Source: Chloroflexota bacterium
Lineage (GTDB): Bacteria; Chloroflexota; UBA6077; FW602-bin22; CADDYW01
DNA: 36,439 nucleotides
NCBI GenBank assembly: GCA_902810745.1
Contig: CADDYW010000040.1
Location: forward strand, 1-36,439
Direction of reading: 5' to 3'
This document shows positions 22,187 to 30,484 of this stretch, one piece after another; the stretch's first letter is position 1; every line of letters starts with the position of its first letter. The notes below the pieces were generated by a model. It was not told where the DNA came from. It searched no databases and worked only from the letters and a program-made list of their open reading frames with translations. The position numbers were made by a program, and so were the translations under genes.

Positions 22187-23116
22187 TTACGTACCGGGTT
22201 CCGGCCGCTCAGTTTGGGCCGGCGCCGTGAATGCCGCGACGATGCGACGAATCCCCTCGTCGAGAGGGATCCGCGGCTGCCAGTGCCCGGTCGCGATCAG
22301 GCGACTGGAATCGAGGCTCGAACGGGCAACGTCGCCAGGCTGACGCGGCTCGAGGCGAACGTTCGCGGGTCGTCCGGTTGCGGCGACGAGCGCGTCGACG
22401 ATGGCCCGGATTGGCGTCTCGCGGCCGCTGCCAACGTTCCAAACTCCGAGCAGGCGATGATGGATGACGGCCAGGATGGCATCGACGACGTCCGAGACGT
22501 AGACGTAGTCGCGGGTCTGCTCACCCCCGCCGTAGAGCACGACCTGCTCGCCCGCGAGGATGCGCTGCAGAAAGATCGCGACCGCGCCCCCCTCGCCGTC
22601 GGAGCGCTGGCGCGGACCGTACACGTTGGCGAGGCGCAGGGAGGTCGACGGGACGCCACTGAGCTCGAAATATCGCTCGGCAGCCCACTTGTGGATGCCG
22701 TAGTAGTTGGCCGGCGCCGGCAGGTCGGTTTCCTTCGCCGGACGCTCGGCATTGCCGTAAACCCCGGCCGATGACAGCAGGATCAGGTGCGCCATGTCCA
22801 GCCGCGCGCAGGCCTGGGCGAGGCGAAAGGCCGCGAGCTGATTCGCTCGGTAATCGTCCAGGGGCAGGCTCATCGAGCGGGCGACTGACGCGCGGGCGGC
22901 GCAGTGCACGACCACGTCCGGCCGAGACCGCGCCAGGATCGGTTCCAGGTCGTCCTCGGCGAGGTCTACCTCTTCGAGCTCCGCCAGGGGCGGAATATTG
23001 CTCCGGCTGCCCCGGCTCAGGTTGTCCAGAACGACGACGTGCTCGCCAGCGCCTACCAGCGCATCGGCGAGGTGGGAGCCGATGAAGCCCGCCCCGCCGG
23101 TGATCATCACCCGCAT
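22187..23116 (-). CDS. NAD-dependent nucleotide-sugar epimerase/dehydratase (extended SDR)
   Basis: A 309-aa extended short-chain dehydrogenase. The NAD-binding GGAGFIGS is at residues 7-14. The catalytic Ser is at 115-116 (LLSSAGVYG), and the Tyr139-Lys143 pair lies in YYGIHK. The C-terminal half has the UDP-sugar pattern LRLANVYGPRQ and RDYVYVSDVVDAI. It acts on a nucleotide sugar, most likely UDP-glucose 4-epimerase-like; the exact substrate cannot be read from the sequence. The start overlaps the stop of the GT4 gene by 10 bp, so the two are co-translated and probably serve the same surface polysaccharide. Confidence 0.88.
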   Translation of the reverse strand: MRVMITGGAGFIGSHLADALVGAGEHVVVLDNLSRGSRSNIPPLAELEEVDLAEDDLEPILARSRPDVVVHCAARASVARSMSLPLDDYRANQLAAFRLAQACARLDMAHLILLSSAGVYGNAERPAKETDLPAPANYYGIHKWAAERYFELSGVPSTSLRLANVYGPRQRSDGEGGAVAIFLQRILAGEQVVLYGGGEQTRDYVYVSDVVDAILAVIHHRLLGVWNVGSGRETPIRAIVDALVAATGRPANVRLEPRQPGDVARSSLDSSRLIATGHWQPRIPLDEGIRRIVAAFTAPAQTERPEPGT

Positions 23117-24225
23117 AGCTCTCCTTCGAGAAGTTCCAGAAATTGCTCACGAAAGACGCGCAGATCGAACTTCGATCGGACGTGCTCGCGGATGCGGGTC
23201 GGATCGAAGGCGCGGTGGTCGAAATGCTCGAGTGCTTCGACGAGCGAATCGACGGTCTGCTCGCCGAAGAAGAGACCAGTCTCACCGTCGACGATCGTCT
23301 CGCGCGTTCCACCCCGTCCGAAAGCGATGACTGGCCGGCCCGCCGCCTGGGCCTCGATTGGCGTGAGGCCGAAATCCTCCTCGCCCGGGAACAGGAACGC
23401 GCGACAGCGAGCGTACAGTCGTCGGAGCGTGGCGTCGTCGACGCGTCCGACGAGCTCGACCGTCGGGCCGGCGAGCTGTTCGAGCGCCTTTCGCGAGCGT
23501 CCGTCACCGACGACCTTGAGGGGCAGCTTCAGACGATTGCAGGCCTCGATCGCCAGATCGATCCGCTTGTACGGAATCAAGCGGGAGGCAACCAGGAAGT
23601 AATCGTCGATCTCGTCGCTGACGTGGAAGGAATCGACGTCGATGGCCGGATAGACGATCGCGGATTTTCGGCCGTAGCAACGGTAGATGCGGTCCTGGAC
23701 CACCCGGGAGATTGCGACGAACGTGTCGACACGGCGCGCCGCAAGCAGATCCCAGCGCCGCAGAAGCGGCACCGTCAGTCCGAGTCCAACGCGGGTCGTT
23801 CGTCCCACGCCTTCGAGCCGCACGTAGCTGTCGAATGTCCAGAGGAAGCGCGGTGGTGTCAGGCAGTAGGAGACGTGGTGGCCACGTCTGGCGCGTACGC
23901 CGTGGCTGAAGCCGCTGGTGAGGCTAAGCACGAGATCGTATTCGGACAGGTCGAACGACTCGAACGCCATGGGGTAGAAGAAAAGCATGAGCTGATGGTG
24001 CGAGCGCGAGAATGGGACCCGCTGCAAAAAGCTCGTTCGGATGTCCCAGGTGCGATAGATGTCGGGCAAGGCCCGCGGCTCGAACATCGAGGTGTAGATT
24101 GGCGCGCGTGGAAAGAGAGCATGCAGATGCTCGAGCACCCGCTCCGCTCCCCCGTACTGGTTCAGCCAGGAGTGGACGATCGCGACTCGCCAGTTTGCCG
24201 ATGGTCGATTCGACGGTGTACTCAG
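23107..24225 (-). CDS. family 4 glycosyltransferase, apparent CTG start
   Basis: A 372-aa GT-B glycosyltransferase. The donor-binding C-terminal half shows the GT4 pattern LVASRLIPYKRIDLAIEAC, VVGDGRSRK, FPGEEDFGLTPIEAQAAGRPVIA with the EX7E pair, and a final GGTRETIVDGETG. The conserved family N-terminus, VAIVHSWLNQYGGAERVLEHL, is encoded in frame upstream of the first GTG (24138), so the gene must start earlier. Between that stretch and the in-frame stop at 24229 there is no ATG, GTG or TTG. CTG at 24225, seven bases after GAGG, is the best start. A frameshift or sequence error is the alternative. It is paired with the epimerase gene. Confidence 0.85.
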   Translation of the reverse strand: MSTPSNRPSANWRVAIVHSWLNQYGGAERVLEHLHALFPRAPIYTSMFEPRALPDIYRTWDIRTSFLQRVPFSRSHHQLMLFFYPMAFESFDLSEYDLVLSLTSGFSHGVRARRGHHVSYCLTPPRFLWTFDSYVRLEGVGRTTRVGLGLTVPLLRRWDLLAARRVDTFVAISRVVQDRIYRCYGRKSAIVYPAIDVDSFHVSDEIDDYFLVASRLIPYKRIDLAIEACNRLKLPLKVVGDGRSRKALEQLAGPTVELVGRVDDATLRRLYARCRAFLFPGEEDFGLTPIEAQAAGRPVIAFGRGGTRETIVDGETGLFFGEQTVDSLVEALEHFDHRAFDPTRIREHVRSKFDLRVFREQFLELLEGELCG

Positions 24226-24246
24226 CGTTCAGCCTCAGGCAATCGT

Positions 24247-24276
24247 ATTATCGGCGAATTCCGTGTAGCGTGTGAA
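24247..24276 (-). promoter_or_regulatory. promoter of the GT4-epimerase operon
   Basis: On the minus strand, TTCACA (24276-24271) and GATAAT (24252-24247) are separated by 18 bp, each matching five of six consensus positions. A start near 24240 leaves a leader of about 15 bases that just includes the GAGG before the CTG, supporting the CTG start. Confidence 0.55.
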
Positions 24277-24430
24277 ACGTAAAATCCAGTCGAAAAACGT
24301 GATTCTTCACGACGTCCCGCGGGCGGCCGGGGGCCAGACGGCGCGGTAGCTGGCCTGCTAGTCCTGGTGCACCGATCCAAACCCCACGCCGTGGACGACC
24401 GTTCATTCCGCCGTACGTTCTCCGTATGCC

Positions 24431-24465
24431 GTTTCACGCGTTACGCTTCACGTTTGCGTTTCACG
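24431..24465. repeat. short CGTTTCACG-type repeats
   Basis: GTTTCACG occurs at 24431-24438 and 24458-24465, with a degenerate copy (GCTTCACG) between them and an inverted copy (GTGAAACG) at 24272-24279. The last copy overlaps the final codons of the MFS gene. The remainder of 24226-24460 shows the GT4 promoter but no gene. Confidence 0.45.
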
Positions 24466-25621
24466 CCCCCGACCGCACTGGCTCCAGCGTCGGTGTTGTC
24501 ACGTGGCGCGGAATGAGCTGGGTCGCCAGGAGTGAGCCGACGATGAAACCAGCGCCCAGCAGGAACGGTATCTCAAATCCGAAGAGATTCCAGAGTGTCC
24601 CACCCAGGATAGGAACGATCAGCGCGGGAACGTGCATCATCGTCGTACCGGTGGCGAGGCTCGGGCGGATATCCTCTGGGCTTGCCACCTTCTTGAGATA
24701 CGTATTGACGCCGATCTCGGTCAGCAAGACGACGTTGTAGATGACGTAGAGGACTGTCGCGACCGTGGCGTCGTGCCAGAGCGCGAATCCGAGAAACGTC
24801 AGCAGCATTCCCACGTAGCCGAAAGTCATGATCGAGCGCTCCCCGTAACGATCGATGAGCCGACCGACCGGGGGCGACAGGGCCCCGCTCCCGATCGCGA
24901 CCAGCACGAACAATATCGCGATCGTCTGGACTGGTAGCTGGTACTGGTGCACGAGGAGGTAGATGCCGAACGCCTGGAACAGCTCGAAGCGGCATCCCTC
25001 GAAGAAGTTCAAGGCATAGAAGAGGCCGTACCGTCGCCGCACGACCGCCCGCTGCGGCGAGCGATGCACAAGCTGGCTGGGAAACCGGGCAATTGCCAGG
25101 GCGCCGACAAGCATTGCCGCGCCGGAGATCGCGAACGCGAGCGGGTAGCCAACTGCACCGATACCGGCGAACACCCCGACCATCCCTACCAGACCGGCGA
25201 CAAAGCCGATCGACTGAAGGTCCCCGAGCACGCTCCCGGTGTTGGTATCCTTGGCGACCGCCAGGCCGAAGGATCCGTTCAGCGTGATCCAGAGGTGGAA
25301 GCCGAAGCTGGCGAAGACGACGCCCGGCACGATCGTCGCGAACGAGGTGGCGAGACCATAGGCGTAGTAGCCGACTGCCATGATCAGGAAGCAGAGACTC
25401 GCGAGGCGAGCGGGCGCGATCCGCATGGTGATCGCGGCCATGGCGATGGTCAGGAAGCCTGGGGTCTCGCGTGCCGTGATCAGCAGGCCCATCTGATCCG
25501 GCTGCAGCTTGAGCACGTCGACCCAGAAGTTGTTCTGGATGGTTCGACTGACGCCGAGGGAGAAGTTGAAGGCGAAGAGCGCAGCCGCCAGGATCACGAA
25601 GGGGACAGATCGACCAAACAC
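24461..25621 (-). CDS. major facilitator superfamily transporter
   Basis: A 386-aa MFS protein with about 12 hydrophobic segments (for example PFVILAAALFAFNFSLGVS, FATIVPGVVFASFGFHLWI, IAILFVLVAIGSGALS). A cytoplasmic motif-A-like turn, PVGRLIDRYGERSIM, occurs between helices 8 and 9. The substrate is unknown; no drug-family signature beyond the general fold is seen. The GTG at 25621 was chosen because AGGAG lies seven bases upstream, and the protein then begins directly before the first helix. It is a single-gene unit with its own promoter. Confidence 0.85.
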   Translation of the reverse strand: MFGRSVPFVILAAALFAFNFSLGVSRTIQNNFWVDVLKLQPDQMGLLITARETPGFLTIAMAAITMRIAPARLASLCFLIMAVGYYAYGLATSFATIVPGVVFASFGFHLWITLNGSFGLAVAKDTNTGSVLGDLQSIGFVAGLVGMVGVFAGIGAVGYPLAFAISGAAMLVGALAIARFPSQLVHRSPQRAVVRRRYGLFYALNFFEGCRFELFQAFGIYLLVHQYQLPVQTIAILFVLVAIGSGALSPPVGRLIDRYGERSIMTFGYVGMLLTFLGFALWHDATVATVLYVIYNVVLLTEIGVNTYLKKVASPEDIRPSLATGTTMMHVPALIVPILGGTLWNLFGFEIPFLLGAGFIVGSLLATQLIPRHVTTPTLEPVRSGA

Positions 25622-25677
25622 ACTATGACTCCTGTGGGGTATGCGAGCACGTCCGGGGGACGTTTGCACCAGCCCTC

Positions 25678-25706
25678 AGGCTACCACACCAGCCCGACGC
25701 TGACAA
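25678..25706 (-). promoter_or_regulatory. candidate promoter of the MFS gene
   Basis: On the minus strand, TTGTCA (25706-25701) and TAGCCT (25683-25678) are 17 bp apart. The -35 is good and the -10 is weak. It is about 57 bases upstream of the GTG start. Confidence 0.35.
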
Positions 25707-25837
25707 CTCTGCTTGCCGCGCGTGCTTGACGCGGTGCGATCGTGCGCCGGATGGGCGCTCCTCGGTTCCGGGGAGAGCACGCGAGCTCGGGAGATGCGGG
25801 AGAGTGGGATCCAAAGCACGGCTCGTGGCGGTCGGTT

Positions 25838-27379
25838 CTACTCGCGCGCGCCGGTTATCACGACCGATGCGTCGCGGCGAACTGGTCGGTCGGCCTCGGC
25901 AGCCGCGATCCACCACCCAATGGCGGTGACAAGGCAGATGGCCATCGAGAGGTGCAGGGTTGCGTGCAATCCGTCAACGAACTCCGTAGCAATGCTTCCC
26001 GACAGGTGGACAGATTGGCCCAGGAACAGCTGGGTTTGCGCATCGGGCGGGACCGCCGAAGCGGCGATGGCGAGTGACAGGGCATAGCTCACGACCTGGC
26101 CGGTATTCCGCCAGGTGGCCAGGGTCGCCGCAGCCACGCCGAGCCGGTTAGGCGGGGCGGCACCCATCGCCGCGCTGGTGCTCGGCGCCCAGAAGAGACC
26201 AGAGCCGAGGCCGACCAGCAGCAGTCCCAGCACGACGTGCAGATAGCTCGACCCGACCTGGAGTGTGCTCAGGACGAGGAGCCCGGCCGACTGCGCGAGG
26301 AGGCCGAGGGCAACCGGTCGCCGCGAGCCGATTCGGTCTGATAACCGTCCCCCGATCGGCCCGATCACCGAGCTGAGCAGTGATAGCGGGACCAGCGCCA
26401 GCGCAGCAGCGAGCGGCGCCTGGCCCTGGACGACCTCCAGGTAATACACGACCAGCAGGTTGACCGAGAACATCGCCAGTGCCTGGAATGTGGCCGTCGC
26501 GACGGTGGCCGTGAAAACGCGGCTCGCGAACAGACGAAAGTCCAGGACCGGATGCTCCGACGCTCGGTTCCGGAAGAAGAACAGCGTTGCGAACACCACG
26601 CACGCAGCGAGCAGTCCGAGAATGATCGGAGAGGTCCAGCCCAGACCAATACCCTGATTCAGGGCAAATAGCAGCGCGGCAAGCGCGGTGCTGAAGAGTG
26701 TAGCTCCAAGTCCGTCGAACGTCTCGCCGTGACTGCGCGTCGAGATATCGCGGAGAAGGTACCAGGCGGCAAGTGTCGCGACGATGCCGATCGGCACGTT
26801 CACGAGGAAAACCCACCGCCAGGACGCGCCCGCGAGGATGACGCCGCCGAGTAAGGGACCAGTGATACTTCCGATTGCCCAGACGACCGAGTTGATACCC
26901 ATGGCCTGGCCCCGTTCGTCGGTTGGAAACGCCTCGGTAATGATTGCCATGCTGTTCGCGAGGAGCATCGCCCCGCCGATGCCCTGGACGATACGGAAGA
27001 TGATGAGCTGTAGATCCGTACTCGAGAACCCGCAAAGCGCCGATCCGACGGTAAACACGACAAAGCCGAGGTTGTACATCCTGACCCGCCCGAACATGTC
27101 GGCCAGCCGCCCGAAGGTGAGCAGCGCGACCGTGCTGGTCAGGCTGTAGCCCATCAGCACCCAGATCATGCTGACAAGACTGGCGTGAAGGTCGGACATC
27201 ATCGGCGGGAACGCCAGGATGACGATTGTCGAGTCGATCGCGAACATCAGCGCGCCGACGGTTGTGACCGAGAGCGCGACGTATTTGTACGGTATTCCGA
27301 GGACGCGATCGGCACCACGCCGGTCCGAATCGCCCGGCCGCTGTTCGGGGATGAGGCCGGAGCGGACGCCAGGCTTCAC
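25838..27379 (-). CDS. DHA2-family (EmrB/QacA) 14-helix drug:proton antiporter
   Basis: A 513-aa multidrug efflux pump. It has about 14 membrane helices, motif D1-like FAIDSTIVILAFPPM in helix 1, motif A (LTFGRLADMFGRVRMY) in the helix 2-3 loop, and motif C (GPLLGGVILAGASWRWVFLVNVPIG) at the end of helix 5, which marks antiporters. It exports hydrophobic or cationic toxic compounds in exchange for protons. The GTG at 27379 follows GAGG at five bases; no ATG lies near the first helix. An operator-like palindrome adjoins its -35 element, so a local or distant TetR/MarR-type repressor may control it. The periplasmic extension of MFP/EmrA partners is absent nearby. Confidence 0.9.
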   Translation of the reverse strand: MKPGVRSGLIPEQRPGDSDRRGADRVLGIPYKYVALSVTTVGALMFAIDSTIVILAFPPMMSDLHASLVSMIWVLMGYSLTSTVALLTFGRLADMFGRVRMYNLGFVVFTVGSALCGFSSTDLQLIIFRIVQGIGGAMLLANSMAIITEAFPTDERGQAMGINSVVWAIGSITGPLLGGVILAGASWRWVFLVNVPIGIVATLAAWYLLRDISTRSHGETFDGLGATLFSTALAALLFALNQGIGLGWTSPIILGLLAACVVFATLFFFRNRASEHPVLDFRLFASRVFTATVATATFQALAMFSVNLLVVYYLEVVQGQAPLAAALALVPLSLLSSVIGPIGGRLSDRIGSRRPVALGLLAQSAGLLVLSTLQVGSSYLHVVLGLLLVGLGSGLFWAPSTSAAMGAAPPNRLGVAAATLATWRNTGQVVSYALSLAIAASAVPPDAQTQLFLGQSVHLSGSIATEFVDGLHATLHLSMAICLVTAIGWWIAAAEADRPVRRDASVVITGARE

Positions 27380-27415
27380 GGCAACCTCTACGCAGCTGAA
27401 GATCAGACGAAGTCC

Positions 27416-27461
27416 ATTGTAGCCTACCTGCCGGAACCGTGCCAACTATCCATAGGGATAG
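27416..27461 (-). promoter_or_regulatory. promoter and operator-like palindrome of the DHA2 pump gene
   Basis: On the minus strand, TTGGCA (27445-27440) and TACAAT (27421-27416) are 18 bp apart. Immediately upstream of the -35 is a perfect inverted repeat, CTATCCATAGGGATAG (27446-27461; 6-bp arms, 4-bp centre), a plausible site for a regulator of efflux. No regulator gene is adjacent. Confidence 0.55.
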
Positions 27462-27502
27462 GAGAGCCCCTGGACGCGGCGATGACCTCGGGTTGCCGCG
27501 GG

Positions 27503-28027
27503 CTAGCCTCGCTGCTCGACAACCTCCACCTCGATCCCGATCTTTACCTCGTTTCCGACGATGAGCCTCCCATCTGCCAGCATGTCGAAGGTCATCCCGA
27601 AGTCCTTCCGGTTGATCTCACCCTCGGCGCTGTAGGCGATCCGGTGGCCCATCATCGGATCGTTCATTTCGCCATAGCGAACCACCTGCAAGGTAACCGG
27701 GCGCGTGATGCCTTTGATGGTCAGGTCTCCGGTCAGGTTGTAACGATCCGGTCCCGTTTGCTCGACCCTGGTGCTGTGAAAAGTGATCGTCGGGTATTTC
27801 TCCAGCTCGAGGAACGAGGATCCCAGCAGGTCCTTATCTCGCTGGGGACTGTGGGTGTTGAGGCTCTTTACGTCGATTGTCACGTCGACCGACGAGGCCG
27901 TCGGGTTTGTCGGGTCGATGGTGCCGGTCACCTTCACATCGTTGAAACGACCGCGCACCGTCATCATCCCGAAGTGCTTGACCGCGAATTCGACCTGCGT
28001 GTGCTGGGGATCAACCTGCCAGCCCAT
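27503..28027 (-). CDS. YceI-family lipid-binding-fold protein
   Basis: A 174-aa YceI-domain protein (WQVDPQHTQVEFAVKHFGMMTVRGRF, then a beta-barrel pattern with FHSTRVEQTGPDRYNLTGDLTIKG, and the C-terminal DGRLIVGNEVKIGIEVEVV). YceI proteins form an extended lipocalin-like barrel that binds polyisoprenoid chains. There is no signal peptide, so it is cytoplasmic, as in many non-proteobacterial members. The ATG at 28027 is preceded by GGAGGGAGG at a slightly long spacing. It lies upstream of the DHA2 gene on the same strand, but the pump has its own promoter. The isoprenoid or quinone ligand is unknown. Confidence 0.9.
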   Translation of the reverse strand: MGWQVDPQHTQVEFAVKHFGMMTVRGRFNDVKVTGTIDPTNPTASSVDVTIDVKSLNTHSPQRDKDLLGSSFLELEKYPTITFHSTRVEQTGPDRYNLTGDLTIKGITRPVTLQVVRYGEMNDPMMGHRIAYSAEGEINRKDFGMTFDMLADGRLIVGNEVKIGIEVEVVEQRG

Positions 28028-28208
28028 GGAAACAACCTCCCTCCGGGCTCGTGCCCACCTTGCGCCGGGACGCCGGCCTTCCTCGCATCCGTGGAGACCT
28101 TCCACGTCGTTCACTCGGGGTGGACTGCCGTTCGCCTCTCAAGACATTCGGCGACGTTGATGTATACTGGCGCGGATGAGGTTCGAGAAAGCACGCTGGA
28201 GGATCTGA

Positions 28209-28988
28209 ATGCTGCCTTTTACCCGAGGGAGGGTCATCTTGATCACTGGTGCGGCGCAAGGCCTGGGGCGCGCGACGGCAAAGCTCCTGGCGCCGGTCGG
28301 TGCACGGCTGGTCCTGGTCGACCGTGATGGCGCGGGCGCGCGACGTGCCGCGACCGAGCTGGCAGTAGGTGACGACGCGGTCGGCCTCGAGGTAAATGTG
28401 CTCGACTGGGAGCAGGTCCAGTGGATGGTCCAGGAGACAGTTCGACGATTCGGGCGGCTGGATGGCCTCGTCAACACGGTAGGCGGATCGAGCGGGCACG
28501 GCATTCGCGGCGCGCGGACGATCGAAGAGCTCGAGATCGACGACTGGGACCGAACCTTCGAGCTGAACGTGAAGAGCGTCTTCCTGTGCTGTCGCGCGGC
28601 GATTCCGGCGCTCCGCGCGGGCGGTGGTGGGCGTATCGTCAACACATCGTCGGTCGCGGGGCGAAGCCAGAGCCAGCTTGGTGGGCCGCAATACGCCGCG
28701 GCCAAAGCCGCGGTCGTCGGGTTTACCCGTCAGCTCGCGTTCCAGCTTGCCGCTGAAAACATTACGGTGAACGCGGTCGCACCGGGGCCGTCCCTGAGCG
28801 AGCGGGTCAGTGCCATCTGGGACAAGCGAAGCGAGGCGGTCCGCCAGGAGATTCTCTCGCGCATCCCGATGCGGCGCCTGGGAGAGGTCGACGAGCTGGC
28901 CGCGGCTGTCTGCTACTTCCTGAGTGATCTTGCAGCCTATACGACCGGTCATACCCTCGACGTGAACGGCGGGCTGTACATGGATTGA
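28209..28988 (+). CDS. short-chain dehydrogenase/reductase (classical SDR)
   Basis: A 259-aa classical SDR. The cofactor motif TGAAQGLG lies at residues 13-20, and Asp38/Asp40 after the second strand suggests NAD(H) preference. The Asn-Ser-Tyr-Lys set is present: Asn120, Ser147/148, Tyr162 and Lys166 (NTSSVAG, YAAAKAA). The C-terminal GHTLDVNGGLYMD is typical of FabG-like enzymes. The substrate is unknown; acyl carrier or alcohol substrates are possible. GGAGG lies before the ATG at 28209, and TATACT at 28163-28168 is a likely -10. The gene is divergent from the YceI gene. Confidence 0.9.
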   Translation: MLPFTRGRVILITGAAQGLGRATAKLLAPVGARLVLVDRDGAGARRAATELAVGDDAVGLEVNVLDWEQVQWMVQETVRRFGRLDGLVNTVGGSSGHGIRGARTIEELEIDDWDRTFELNVKSVFLCCRAAIPALRAGGGGRIVNTSSVAGRSQSQLGGPQYAAAKAAVVGFTRQLAFQLAAENITVNAVAPGPSLSERVSAIWDKRSEAVRQEILSRIPMRRLGEVDELAAAVCYFLSDLAAYTTGHTLDVNGGLYMD

Positions 28989-29020
28989 AGAGGCAGAATC
29001 CTGGCTTCCTCCCATCCAAT

Positions 29021-29071
29021 TCTTGACTCGCCCACACGCACGTGGTATTTTGTTCACGAAAACAGTCAAGA
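29021..29071 (+). promoter_or_regulatory. cysteine operon promoter bracketed by an 8-bp inverted repeat
   Basis: TTGACT (29023-29028) and TATTTT (29046-29051) are 17 bp apart and form the promoter. TCTTGACT (29021-29028) overlaps the -35. Its exact complement AGTCAAGA (29064-29071) lies just past the expected start site; the arms begin 43 bp apart, about four helical turns. Flanking bases extend the similarity (AAT/TAA). This arrangement fits repression by a dimeric regulator, most simply the Rrf2 protein encoded in the operon. Confidence 0.6.
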
Positions 29072-29142
29072 TTATCCAGTACTCGCCCGGAACGCAGGGG
29101 TGATCCGGCCCGGGCTGGTCGTGGGGTTCGGGGAGGCGCGCA

Positions 29143-30063
29143 GTGAGTCGGATCGTCGAAAACGTGCTCGATCTAGTCGGCGATACGCCGCTCGTGCGCC
29201 TGAACCGGATCGCTGGCGAGGGCGCCGCGACGATTCTTGCGAAGCTAGAATCGCGCAATCCGGCTGGGAGCGTGAAGGACCGGATCGCGGTCGCCATGAT
29301 CGACGAGGCGGAGCGACGTGGTCAGCTCAAACGGGGCGACACGATTGTCGAGCCAACCAGCGGGAACACCGGGATCGGTCTGGCCATGGTCGCGGCTGTG
29401 CGGGGCTATCGCCTGATCCTGACGATGCCGGATGACATGTCCGTCGAACGTCGCACTCTTTTCGCGCTCTACGGTGCCGAGCTCGTGCTGACCCCGGCGA
29501 TCGAGGGAATGGCCGGCGCGGTCTACGCTGCCGAGGAGCTTGTGCGTCGTCACGGCTATTTTATGCCCCAGCAGTTTATCAACCCGGCGAATCCAGAGAT
29601 TCACCGTCGGACAACGGCCAGAGAGATCCTCGCGGCAACGAATGGTGAAGTCGACGCGGTGGTGATCGGGGTAGGCACTGGAGGAACGATCACCGGCGTT
29701 GGGGAGGTCCTCAAGGAGCATCGCCCGGACCTGCTGGTCGTCGCGGTCGAGCCGAGCCGCGCAGCAGTACTTAGCGGAGGCAGACCAGCACCGCACGGCA
29801 TCCAGGGAATGGGGGCGGGATTCGTTCCGGGAGTTCTGAACCGCGCGATTATCGACCGAGTCATCGCGGTGACCGATGAGGACGCGCTGGCGACGATGCG
29901 CCGGCTGGTTCGCCTTGAAGGCTTGCTGGTTGGCATATCGTCGGGCGCGAATGCCTTTGCCGCGATCAAGATCGCCGAGGAGCTCGGCCCCGCGCACACT
30001 GTCGTCACGGTTCTACCGGACACGGGCGAGCGCTATCTGACTACGATTCAGGCTACCCGGTAA
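29143..30063 (+). CDS. PLP-dependent cysteine synthase of the sulfur-carrier pathway
   Basis: A 306-aa fold-type II PLP enzyme. The PLP lysine is Lys45 in NPAGSVKDR, the phosphate/substrate loop is EPTSGNTGIGLA (about 70-81), the glycine-rich loop is GVGTGGTITGVG (about 177-188), and GISSGAN is near residue 264. It makes cysteine from an activated serine and sulfide or thiocarboxylate. The position next to a CysO-like carrier and a JAMM protease suggests use of carrier-bound sulfur, as mycobacterial CysM does with O-phosphoserine. However, the sequence EPSRAAVLSGG...HGIQGMGAGFVP is CysK-like, so O-acetylserine may be the acceptor. GTG start at 29143 with GGGGAGG upstream. First gene of the operon. 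Confidence 0.9.
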   Translation: MSRIVENVLDLVGDTPLVRLNRIAGEGAATILAKLESRNPAGSVKDRIAVAMIDEAERRGQLKRGDTIVEPTSGNTGIGLAMVAAVRGYRLILTMPDDMSVERRTLFALYGAELVLTPAIEGMAGAVYAAEELVRRHGYFMPQQFINPANPEIHRRTTAREILAATNGEVDAVVIGVGTGGTITGVGEVLKEHRPDLLVVAVEPSRAAVLSGGRPAPHGIQGMGAGFVPGVLNRAIIDRVIAVTDEDALATMRRLVRLEGLLVGISSGANAFAAIKIAEELGPAHTVVTVLPDTGERYLTTIQATR

Positions 30064-30069
30064 GGATCG

Positions 30070-30342
30070 ATGTCGATCAAGGTTTATATTCCCACACCCT
30101 ATCGCGAGCTGACCGCGGGTCAGGGACACGTCTGCGCCCAGGGCCGGACAGTCGCAGATCTGATCGCCGATCTCGACCGTCAATATCCGGGCCTGCGTGC
30201 GCGCATCTGCGACGGCGCCAGCGTCTACCATCACGTGAATGTGTTTGTCAACGGTCGAGAGATGCGGTCGCTGCGCGGCGAGGAGACGCCGCTATCCGAC
30301 GGCGACGAGGTTGCCTTTATTCCGGCGCTCGTCGGCGGCTGA
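30070..30342 (+). CDS. cysO: MoaD/ThiS-like sulfur carrier protein (CysO type)
   Basis: A 90-aa ubiquitin-fold protein ending in the Gly-Gly tail (ALVGG) on which a thiocarboxylate is formed. The FVNGREMRSLRGEETPLSDGDEVAFIPALVGG pattern is typical of MoaD/ThiS/CysO. It lies six bases after the cysteine synthase gene and before a JAMM protease gene, the same neighbourhood as mycobacterial cysM-cysO-mec. The expected cycle is: MoeB-type enzyme adenylates the tail, sulfur is added, cysteine synthase attaches cysteine, Mec releases it. AAGGA precedes the ATG. MoaD for molybdopterin is the alternative, less likely in this context. Confidence 0.88.
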   Translation: MSIKVYIPTPYRELTAGQGHVCAQGRTVADLIADLDRQYPGLRARICDGASVYHHVNVFVNGREMRSLRGEETPLSDGDEVAFIPALVGG

Positions 30343-30484
30343 TTGCGGTCGGCGGGTGTCGTCGCCCGGATATCGTCGGTCAGGGCGAGACACTGTTCTC
30401 CTGAATCCTGAACCGGTGGTAGTGGCGGAGAGGTATCAGTGCAACCACGGCCTCGCGGTAGATGATTGGCCGGAGAGGAGAGAC

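Noticed and set aside
23143..24282. 379-aa plus-strand frame opposite the GT4 gene
   Set aside because: Asp/Glu/Arg-rich with no motif; the minus strand carries the full GT4 pattern.
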